Origin: Bacillota bacterium
GTDB lineage: Bacteria > Bacillota > Clostridia > Acetivibrionales > JAMNXU01
Length of the DNA: 64,000 nucleotides
NCBI GenBank assembly: GCA_023623175.1
Contig: JAMNXU010000029.1
Location: 56,797 to 120,796, forward strand
Direction of reading: 5' to 3'
Positions 33,885-41,618 of the stretch are shown piece by piece. The stretch's first letter is position 1. Every line of letters begins with the position of its first letter. Position numbers and translations under genes: made by a program. The notes under the pieces were generated by a model that saw only the letters and a list, made by a program, of their open reading frames with translations, made no database searches and was not told the origin of the DNA.

Positions 33885-36863
33885 TTACGCCTTATTGCGC
33901 ATCGCTGAAAGCCTTCTGATCAGGTCCAGCCTCAATGCCTCGATATCGTCATAGGTACCGCCGGCATACCTCACAAGCCCCGCATCCTCGCTGAACCGGG
34001 AAACGGTGCTGCTCCTGAGAGTTAAGAATTGCGATACATACGCTTTCAGCTGAATATTGCTGAAGCCCATCGCTTTTTTGAATGTCTCAAGATATCTCAA
34101 CAGTTGCAGCGCTTTGCGCGCGCTTTTCAGTCGCATGCTCAGCACCGGCCTGTCGAGGCCGAAGCGGTTGCCCGGGTAAAAGCCTGCAGTATCCGTGGGA
34201 ATTTCATAGCTGTCATCCCTCGCGTAATTGTTCCAGGGAACCAGGCCTTTTCCGCCCTTGAGGTAGGTATCAACAACCCAGAAAAGAGTGTCCAGGTTGG
34301 AACTGCCAATCGGATTCAGACTTCCGTATACCCAGTTCGTTTCATTGAATTTTTCCTCTCTCTGCCGCATGATATCTTCCCTGGTCTCGAAAACCCTTCC
34401 GCTTATTACGGCCACATCAAGGATATTGTCCAGGGTGTCATACATCAGGTTGTACCTCGACAGGTCAGCCCTGAACTTGATATTGTAGCCGGAATTCATC
34501 TCTGCCTGCGCTTCGCGGAGAATGCTTCCAAAATACGCTAGAGCCTTCCAGTCGTACCTGAAGAAAGGTTCGTCAAGCAACCACCAGGAAGTTGCCCGCC
34601 CGTCATTGCCGCAGGTCCTGTTCATAAGCCAAGCCGCTGAACCTGTGGCCCCGGATTTTTTAGGAGCCTGCTTTTCCTTGTAAAACTGCTTGTTGTTGAA
34701 GAAGTACTGGAACTGGACATTTTTCCAGCCCTTTTCGTCTATATGCCTTATGAAGTCTTTTAATATGGCCTTGATGCCTTCCCTGTATCCGGGCAGAAAG
34801 TCCTCCTCGATCGAGGTGGATTTGATCATGTGCTCATTGACATTTTGCGGATATTCATCCGATTCCACCTTCACGCGGTAATATTCATTTATAGGCATCG
34901 GCCAGTTTTCAAAAATCGGAAGATACATGTGGGTTACGGGTACTTTTCTCTCCATTTCTTCCTCAATGTAGCTTCCGTCCAGGTATTTTTCAAAATGGGC
35001 GTCCCATTCGCTCCAGTCGACAACCCTCGGAACCCCATCCACCATTTCGATGCGCGGCGTGCAGCCTGCCATGACGGTTCCAAAATGGCTGTACGGAACT
35101 ATGTTGATGGTCATATAATGCCTTGCCGCGGCTTTATAATACTCCTGCTCAATTTTGGAGAAATCCGGATCGCCGTACTGCCTTCCCATGTACACGGGAA
35201 CCGCGGCATATCCGTTCAGTTCGAATATGAATTCCGGGGTTTCCAGTTCAACAGCCTCAACGCGGATACGGATGGGAACATTAACGGTCCTGCCTTCATG
35301 TTCCACGCTGATTTCAAAATTGTGGTCCCCTGCCTGTATTGTCTCCGGCACATGGATGTCCGCCAAAACTGCCTGGAACTTCTGACCGTCAATCCCGTTT
35401 TCCTCAAAGGGAATGCAAAAACTGTCCTGCAAAGGCACGGCGGCATCCGGGAACCAGGCTTCTCCCACTTTCAGGTACCACAGTTTATACAGCTCAACCG
35501 AAATCCCCGTATCGTTTTTTGTTTTAATTGTGTATACGCCGTCATCGGCAATTTTCTGCTCTGCAACGAGCTGGAACGCGAGTTTTTCTCCGGGTACGGC
35601 GGTCAGGCACAATCCTTCGCCGTCAAACCACCGGCAGTGGAATTTTGAGACAACGGCATCGGCCGCATTTTGGGCATATCCACGGGGATCTGCCTCAAAA
35701 ACACTGCCCGTGACGGGATTTACCTTGGTCACTTCATCGGTGAAATAAACCGAGAAGGCGTCGGAATGCAGGCCTGCCGGCAGATTTTGCCCGGTACGCA
35801 TTTTGCCTTCCGTACCACATCCCTGGGAATTATGCTCCGGGCAGGGTTTGCACTCCCTGGCAAAGTCCGGCCTTTGCGCCGCGGGAAGCGTACGTATCCA
35901 CGTGTAGACGGGTTTGGTTTCCAGCGCGTTGTTTGCCAGGACCAGCGCGAACCAGTAGCCTGTATCGGGTTTCAACCCACTAATCTCGGCAGTTGCATTT
36001 CTTTCTCCCTTTCTGAAAATGGGTACCATGTATCGCGGTACGGGAGTCATTTCCTCCACCGGCCGTTTATCTTCTGAATAATACAGCCTGTAATACCTGT
36101 ACTCATCGCTGTCATCGCCGACGACCGACCAACTCAGAAGCGCCCTGGCGGTATCAAAACTTTCGGGATTTGGCAGTCCGCCTCCCTTGAAATTGTAAGG
36201 TGCCGGAGGAGTTTTGAAAGAACCTTCTTCATAAGTAACCTCGAGTTCCGGAACCGGGCCGAAATCAGGATTGACATTGAACAGTTTCACTGCAAGGGAT
36301 TTTTTCCCCGGTTCCTCCCTGTATAACTTTGATTTGTAGTCCAATATTCCGAGACCATAGCTTTGTTCATTTATTATTGAATATACCAGCGAAACCGGTA
36401 TATTTACGCTGAGAATTCCGGTCCCGGGATCAAAAATGGTGTCCTGCAGGGAATATTCGGAGTTGCCGTTACCCATGATGCAGTCGGAAAACCATCCTCC
36501 TGCAGCCCATGGCATGGCATCCCTGCAGTAGTAATAGGATGCCGAGGCGCCGTCCCAGGGATGGGATATTGATGTTATCTCCACCTGGAGCGGGTAATCC
36601 TCGCTCGCGACCTTGAGCTTAAGTGTGGCACTTTCAATTTTCTTTCCTTTCAGGCATTTAAGGTCGAAATCGAGTATTGCCACGTTCATTCCTGATATTG
36701 TCACATTTCGGTCATCAATGATAGGTTTGCGCTCAAAAAAGCTGTTATTGTGTATGTACATGTCAATGGTACCGTACTGGGTAATCCCAAATGTTTTTTT
36801 CATACCTGTCACCATCCTGCTCAATGTTTTTACGCTATCGGAAAACAAATATGAAGCCTTCAC
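33885..36863 (-). CDS. Large glycoside hydrolase-like protein (Fn3 + DUF4091-type)
   Basis: A 992-residue protein without a signal peptide. Residues about 20-220 are a beta-rich, DNRF/CBM-like module (SATLKLKVASEDYPLQVEITSI), 225-330 an Fn3-like domain (RALLSWSVVGDDSDEYRYYRLYYSEDKRPVEE, AEISGLKPDTGYWFALVLAN), followed by a beta-sandwich with GDHNFEISVEHEGRTVNVPIRI. The C-terminal half is a TIM-barrel-like DUF4091/GH-type catalytic region ending in GFYPGNRFGLDRPVLSMRLKSARKALQLLRYL. The GTG start at 36863 overlaps the GH42 stop (GTGA) by four bases; an ATG at 36803 with AGGATGG upstream is a real alternative. It likely acts on the same oligosaccharide as GH42. Catalytic residues not assigned. 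Confidence 0.75.
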   Translation of the reverse strand: MKASYLFSDSVKTLSRMVTGMKKTFGITQYGTIDMYIHNNSFFERKPIIDDRNVTISGMNVAILDFDLKCLKGKKIESATLKLKVASEDYPLQVEITSISHPWDGASASYYYCRDAMPWAAGGWFSDCIMGNGNSEYSLQDTIFDPGTGILSVNIPVSLVYSIINEQSYGLGILDYKSKLYREEPGKKSLAVKLFNVNPDFGPVPELEVTYEEGSFKTPPAPYNFKGGGLPNPESFDTARALLSWSVVGDDSDEYRYYRLYYSEDKRPVEEMTPVPRYMVPIFRKGERNATAEISGLKPDTGYWFALVLANNALETKPVYTWIRTLPAAQRPDFARECKPCPEHNSQGCGTEGKMRTGQNLPAGLHSDAFSVYFTDEVTKVNPVTGSVFEADPRGYAQNAADAVVSKFHCRWFDGEGLCLTAVPGEKLAFQLVAEQKIADDGVYTIKTKNDTGISVELYKLWYLKVGEAWFPDAAVPLQDSFCIPFEENGIDGQKFQAVLADIHVPETIQAGDHNFEISVEHEGRTVNVPIRIRVEAVELETPEFIFELNGYAAVPVYMGRQYGDPDFSKIEQEYYKAAARHYMTINIVPYSHFGTVMAGCTPRIEMVDGVPRVVDWSEWDAHFEKYLDGSYIEEEMERKVPVTHMYLPIFENWPMPINEYYRVKVESDEYPQNVNEHMIKSTSIEEDFLPGYREGIKAILKDFIRHIDEKGWKNVQFQYFFNNKQFYKEKQAPKKSGATGSAAWLMNRTCGNDGRATSWWLLDEPFFRYDWKALAYFGSILREAQAEMNSGYNIKFRADLSRYNLMYDTLDNILDVAVISGRVFETREDIMRQREEKFNETNWVYGSLNPIGSSNLDTLFWVVDTYLKGGKGLVPWNNYARDDSYEIPTDTAGFYPGNRFGLDRPVLSMRLKSARKALQLLRYLETFKKAMGFSNIQLKAYVSQFLTLRSSTVSRFSEDAGLVRYAGGTYDDIEALRLDLIRRLSAMRNKA

Positions 36864-38839
36864 TCTTCCTTATCGACTTTTACAACGGCCACTTCCCCAG
36901 GAGGAAGAGTGCACTGTCCCTTTATGGTACATCCGCCCAGAAGTTCAAGTCCGTCGGGAGTGTTAACCGTGACTTCTGCATCGGAATGATTGAGGATAAA
37001 AATGAAATCTGTATTGCCCTTCGTCCGTACCATTACCTCCACGCCTTCGGGCAGGGGGCCATAAGCTTTGATACCGCTTTCCGTAACAGCCCGGGCGACA
37101 AGTTCGTTGTAAGGTTCCTGGCTCTCAAATTCCGTGCCAATATAATAAGCCTTGCCCAAACCGCAGGAATTTTCGGTAACGGCTGCGTATCCGGTCAAAC
37201 CTTGCTCGTTGTACGTTGCCAGCGCCCTTGCGGTTTCAGGTATTATCCAGTCGGCAAAAACCTGGGCCTTGTATGTTTTCCCGTCCATCAGGACATCATA
37301 CTTGGTACTGTTATAGATAATTTCATATTCCTCGACCCTCACGCCCGTTACCTCTCTCAAAAGGCCCGGCAGCGTCAATTCATAGGGCAGGTTGTTCATG
37401 TCCTTTACTCCCGAACGGAAAGTGGTTATAAGTATACCGCCGTTTTTAACGAAGTTTTTGACGTTTTCAGCCGTTTCTTCCGGCAGCAGGAATTTTGTCG
37501 GCATTACCAGGAGTTTGTAACCTTCAAGGCTTTGCCCCTGGTTAATAAAATCAACATTGATCCCCAATCGCGACAGCGCCCTGTAGTATTTCATGAGATG
37601 CTTGACATAATCAAGCGTCTCGCTGCTTTTCTGGATATCCAGCGCCCAGCGGTCTTCATAGGACAGCATGATCGCCGCGCGGGAAACAACCGACGAACCT
37701 TCTATATGGGCAGAAATATTGTGAAGCTCTTTAGCAACCCCGGCAGCTTCATGATACCTTCTTCCGGGAATCCCGTCATGGGAGAGAAGCCCGTGCCAGT
37801 ATTGTTCAGTTCCGAACCGGCTGGTCCTCCAACGGAACCACACCTGGCCGTCCGCCCCGTGGGCCATGTTCTGGAAAGTCATTCGCCGCATTTCTCCCGG
37901 CCTTAAGTTTCTCGTCATTGTCTCCCATCCCAGCACTCCCGCGCTGTTCTCCATGATCCAGTAGTTTTTGCCCTTTACTCCGCGCATGAGATCATGGGAT
38001 GCGGCGCCGCTCATGTATGATTCAAGCCTTTTGTCGTACGGCGCTCCATTGTAGTAGTAGTCCCAGGAAACAAAATCCAGGTCTTTTGCAAGGTCGTAAT
38101 AATCCACTTCAGGAGCGAAGCCCATGAAATTATGGGTAATGAAGTGGTCAGGGCACAATTCCCTGATTATATCAACCTGATTCTTTTGGAAGGAGACCAC
38201 CTGGGCGGAGTGGAAACGCGCAAAGTCAAGCTGCTGGCTTGGATTTGAGCTCTCGCGTGCCGGAAGCGGCACCTCGGAAAAATCCCTGTAGCAGTGGCTC
38301 CAGAAAATCGTTCCCCAGGATTCATTGAGCCTGTCTATTGTTCCATACTTGCGTTTGAGCCATTCATGCCATGTTTTCAGGCACGTTTCGCAGTAACATT
38401 TCGGCCCGGCAAATTCATTGTCGATCTGCCACCCGATAACATGGGGATTCCCGGAATAATGCTGTGCCATTGCCCTTGTTATTCTCTGTCCCAGGTACCT
38501 GTATGTTGCGCTTGAATGGCAGTAAAACCTCCTGTTGCCGTAGGGGGTGCGCCTTCCGTTTTTATCAACAAGCGCCACTTCAGGGTATTTGAGTGCTACC
38601 CATGCCGGCATGCTGGCGGTCGGGGTTCCCAGTATTGTCTTTATGCCATGGCTCCCCAGTATTTCAATCGCTTCATCGAGCCATGAAAATTCATACCGGC
38701 CTTCTTCCGGCTCCATTTTAATCCATGCGAATTCAGCCATCCTGACAACATTAAACCCGGCCTCCTTCATCAGCCGAGCGTCGGTTTCCCAGCGTTCCCT
38801 GGGCCAGTGTTCGGGGTAGTAATCAACGCCAATATACAT
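36860..38839 (-). CDS. GH42 beta-galactosidase
   Basis: A 659-residue glycoside hydrolase family 42 enzyme that removes terminal beta-galactose (or, in some members, beta-galacturonic or alpha-arabinose) residues. It begins IGVDYYPEHWPRERWETDARLMKEAGFNVVRMAEFAWIKMEP. The acid/base is Glu142 in GWQIDNEFAGP, and the nucleophile Glu297 in YWIMENSAG. Cysteines 107, 148, 150 and 153 (CYCETC) match the zinc cluster of GH42. The beta-galactosidase trimerisation and C-terminal domains follow. No signal peptide. It lies in the middle of the seven-gene operon, directly coupled to the DUF4091-like enzyme. No LacY, PTS or ABC transporter nearby. Confidence 0.93.
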   Translation of the reverse strand: MYIGVDYYPEHWPRERWETDARLMKEAGFNVVRMAEFAWIKMEPEEGRYEFSWLDEAIEILGSHGIKTILGTPTASMPAWVALKYPEVALVDKNGRRTPYGNRRFYCHSSATYRYLGQRITRAMAQHYSGNPHVIGWQIDNEFAGPKCYCETCLKTWHEWLKRKYGTIDRLNESWGTIFWSHCYRDFSEVPLPARESSNPSQQLDFARFHSAQVVSFQKNQVDIIRELCPDHFITHNFMGFAPEVDYYDLAKDLDFVSWDYYYNGAPYDKRLESYMSGAASHDLMRGVKGKNYWIMENSAGVLGWETMTRNLRPGEMRRMTFQNMAHGADGQVWFRWRTSRFGTEQYWHGLLSHDGIPGRRYHEAAGVAKELHNISAHIEGSSVVSRAAIMLSYEDRWALDIQKSSETLDYVKHLMKYYRALSRLGINVDFINQGQSLEGYKLLVMPTKFLLPEETAENVKNFVKNGGILITTFRSGVKDMNNLPYELTLPGLLREVTGVRVEEYEIIYNSTKYDVLMDGKTYKAQVFADWIIPETARALATYNEQGLTGYAAVTENSCGLGKAYYIGTEFESQEPYNELVARAVTESGIKAYGPLPEGVEVMVRTKGNTDFIFILNHSDAEVTVNTPDGLELLGGCTIKGQCTLPPGEVAVVKVDKEE

Positions 38840-38892
38840 AAGCGTGCCGCCTGATTCCGCTCAGGCACCCTCCTTTCATATTTTTGATTGCT

Positions 38893-40350
38893 TTATGAAT
38901 TCAGCCACTGTTCTATATTTTTTTCATCCTCTTCAGTCCAGGGCTGTACCTGATCTTCGGCCAGATCGTCCCATCCGCTGAATATCCTGGACATGTAAGC
39001 CCAGTAGGTGCCCAGTTCCTTCTGCTCCTGTCTCCATTTCCTGAAGCTTTCACGGTCATATGCTTTCACTTTTGCGTCCACCGCTTCGTAATCCACTATG
39101 CTGCGCAGCAGGGCATCCATTTCTGCGACCTTTTTCGGATGCTGTGCGGACAGGTTTATTATCTCCCAGGGATCGTCCGCAAGATTGAACAGCTGTGGTT
39201 CATATCCCGGGTAGGCAACATATTTCCAGTCGCCTTTTCTCACCATGAACACGCCTGTATTGCAGCTTGTATCATGGAATTCGGAGAAAACCCATTCCGG
39301 GCGCGAGGCATTTATACCCCCTGCCAGCTCGGGCATAAGGGAATGCCCGTCAAGACGCTCCAGCGGGTTTTGCGCCGCCATGTCCATGAGAGTGGGATAA
39401 ATATCAATCAGGGAAACAAGGTTATCAACCCTTTTATTACGTTCAATATCGGGCCCTGTCACTATTAACGGCACACGGACAGCAGGTTCGTACATGTTCA
39501 TTTTATAGTACTGCCTGTGCTCCAGGGCCAGTTCTCCATGATCAGAAGTAAAAATTACATATGTAGAATCAGACAGTCCCAGTCTTTCTACAGCCCCGAG
39601 AATTTCGCCCAGCATCGCGTCAACTTCAGCAATCATTGCAAAGTAAATCTTCCTTGTAAGCTTCACCATATCTTCAGAAAAACCATGGGTCCAGTTTTTG
39701 TTTATGCGCTGGTAATACATTACCGGATGATCCTGCTTATCTTCGGGCGGCACCGTTACACCTTCTTCGTCAATCATATCAAGGTAATATCTCGAGGCGA
39801 TAAAAGGGGGATGGGGAGCTTCCAGTCCTATATACAGGCAAAAAGGCCGTTGTTCCTCTGCTGCCTGTTCAAGCCATTCTATACTCCTGTCCACAACATC
39901 CCAGTCCCTCTTCTGGATCCTTCTTTCCATGGAATCGAGCGTCCTGGGCGCTTTCATGCTATAGTTGGGCTTCAGAATGTTTGCCGACCGCGTCCATGGC
40001 GAAACCCTCGCACGTACGGTATGTTGCCCTGATAAATAGTCTGTTTTCCCAAAACACTGCGTTTTGTAACCTGCCTCATTCAGTCGCGTCATGAACGTAG
40101 GATCCCCCGGTTCAAGACCTTTGTAGTTGTTCCAGGCCTCACAATGATGGGTGTAAAGACCGCTCCACGTGCTCGCTCTTGAAGGGCAGCAGATAGGGTT
40201 GTTGCTGTAGGCATTGGCAAAAAGCACCCCATTTCGGGCCATCCGATCCATATTGGGCGTGGCGTTCCTGACTGCCCTGTGCCCCATGCACCCCATCACT
40301 CGGCCGTCCATACTGTCACACTGTACAAGTATAATATTTCTTACATCCAT
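38893..40350 (-). CDS. Sulfatase (formylglycine-dependent, Cys-type)
   Basis: A 485-residue type I sulfatase that hydrolyses sulfate esters from a carbohydrate. The metal-binding N-terminus is IILVQCDSMDG, and the modification site is NPICCPSRASTWSG, in which Cys54 of C-C-P-S-R is converted to formylglycine. Further family motifs are GKTDYLSG, VIFTSDHGELALEH and GDWKYVAYPGYEPQLFNLADDPWEI. No signal peptide, so it acts in the cytoplasm and needs an anaerobic radical-SAM maturase (anSME), which is not in the window. AGGAGG-like GGGAGGG upstream of the ATG. Its position between the M20 and GH42 genes points to a sulfated oligosaccharide as the operon's substrate. Confidence 0.93.
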   Translation of the reverse strand: MDVRNIILVQCDSMDGRVMGCMGHRAVRNATPNMDRMARNGVLFANAYSNNPICCPSRASTWSGLYTHHCEAWNNYKGLEPGDPTFMTRLNEAGYKTQCFGKTDYLSGQHTVRARVSPWTRSANILKPNYSMKAPRTLDSMERRIQKRDWDVVDRSIEWLEQAAEEQRPFCLYIGLEAPHPPFIASRYYLDMIDEEGVTVPPEDKQDHPVMYYQRINKNWTHGFSEDMVKLTRKIYFAMIAEVDAMLGEILGAVERLGLSDSTYVIFTSDHGELALEHRQYYKMNMYEPAVRVPLIVTGPDIERNKRVDNLVSLIDIYPTLMDMAAQNPLERLDGHSLMPELAGGINASRPEWVFSEFHDTSCNTGVFMVRKGDWKYVAYPGYEPQLFNLADDPWEIINLSAQHPKKVAEMDALLRSIVDYEAVDAKVKAYDRESFRKWRQEQKELGTYWAYMSRIFSGWDDLAEDQVQPWTEEDEKNIEQWLNS

Positions 40351-40392
40351 TGCGATACCCTCCCATCGGCTGTTTTTTAATAATCTCCGGGA

Positions 40393-41571
40393 TTACTGGT
40401 TTTCACGGTATTGCTTCAGCCTCAAAATAACGTCCTTCACCAGGTTTATCCGCGGCTCCACCGAATCAATAAGCAGGTACTCCTGTTGCCCGTGGAATCC
40501 CCCTCCTACGGGCCCCATGCCGTCAATAACGGGTATTCCCGCCTCTGCGGCAAAGTTTCCGTCAGAACCGCCTCCCGTTGACGTCCATTCAAAGGAAACT
40601 CCCGTCGCTTCAGCTGCTTTTTCCACCAGCTCCTGCAGTTTCCTTGTCTTTTCGGTAGCCTTCATCGGCGGGCGGTTGATCGTTAATGAATATTCCGCCC
40701 TTGCATCCCTGGGTCCGGGATTTCGGCGCATTTCTTCAATTTTTCCCCTTATCCTGTCCACCTCACTGCTGTCAAAAAACCTCAAATCTGCTCTCATGGA
40801 TGCATAATCCGGTATTACATTGGATTTGTTTCCGCCGGAAGCTATACAAACATTCAGCGTAGTTCCCACTTCCGGCTTACTGAGTTTATGCAGCTCCACT
40901 ATCCAGTGCCCCATTGCCTCGATAGCATTTATGCCCTTTTCCGGTTCCACTCCGGCATGGGCTGCGCGTCCGAAAAACTCCACCCTAAGATCAGCTATGC
41001 CCTTTCTTTCGAAAACCAGCGACCCGTTTTCCCTCGCGGGTTCCATTCCAAAGGCACACCTGCTCCTGGCAGCAAGTTCCCTGATAAGCGACTTCGAAAA
41101 GGCAGATCCGGTCTCCTCATCGTTGTTCAAAAGAATGCAGACCGACAGGTCTCCAAGGTTATCCCGGACGCCCTCAATAATGTAATACAGCGAAAGCAGG
41201 CCCGATTTCATGTCAGCGACTCCCGGACCCATTGCCTTGTTGCCTTCAATCCTGAACGGTCGCTTTTCAGCCTCGCCCCTGTCAAACACCGTGTCCATAT
41301 GCCCCAGTAACAGGACATCATATTGCTTTTCAGCGTTTATCGGGTTTTCGCCCGTTTGATTGCCTTTGGCTGCGGGAGTGTTCGTAATAACAAGGCAGGG
41401 CGCGGGTTTATCGGCGGCTGTATGCCTTTCCACGTTCCAGCCAAGGTTTTTATATTTTTCTTCAAAAAAACCGGCTATTTTCGAAAGCCCTTCGGGATCC
41501 TTGCTGCCGCTGTCGATATTTACAAGCTGCTTTAATTCCTCAAGATATTTATCCAGCGAAAAAGAAGCCAT
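40393..41571 (-). CDS. M20 family metallopeptidase / amidohydrolase (CPG2-like)
   Basis: A 392-residue zinc hydrolase of the ArgE/DapE/CPG2 class, which cleaves amide bonds of N-acyl amino acids or short peptides. Metal ligands are visible in LLLGHMDTVFD (His, Asp), GPGVADMKSGLL (bridging Asp), NNDEETGS (base Glu and ligand Glu) and GGGFHGQQEY (final His). A lid/dimerisation domain lies in the middle (FFGRAAHAGVEPEKGINAIE). Cytoplasmic. It sits between the heparinase-type lyase and the sulfatase with 47 and 42 bp gaps, which is odd for a pure peptidase and suggests it removes an N-acyl or amino-acid group from the glycan. That role is inference. Confidence 0.88.
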   Translation of the reverse strand: MASFSLDKYLEELKQLVNIDSGSKDPEGLSKIAGFFEEKYKNLGWNVERHTAADKPAPCLVITNTPAAKGNQTGENPINAEKQYDVLLLGHMDTVFDRGEAEKRPFRIEGNKAMGPGVADMKSGLLSLYYIIEGVRDNLGDLSVCILLNNDEETGSAFSKSLIRELAARSRCAFGMEPARENGSLVFERKGIADLRVEFFGRAAHAGVEPEKGINAIEAMGHWIVELHKLSKPEVGTTLNVCIASGGNKSNVIPDYASMRADLRFFDSSEVDRIRGKIEEMRRNPGPRDARAEYSLTINRPPMKATEKTRKLQELVEKAAEATGVSFEWTSTGGGSDGNFAAEAGIPVIDGMGPVGGGFHGQQEYLLIDSVEPRINLVKDVILRLKQYRENQ

Positions 41572-41618
41572 TTACATGCCTCCAATCCTCTACGGCCTGT
41601 TTGATCGATTTGTTGAAA

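Noticed and set aside
36791..37906. 371-codon plus-strand frame opposite GH42
   Set aside because: GH42 is unambiguous on the other strand; the frame has no ribosome binding site or recognisable domain.
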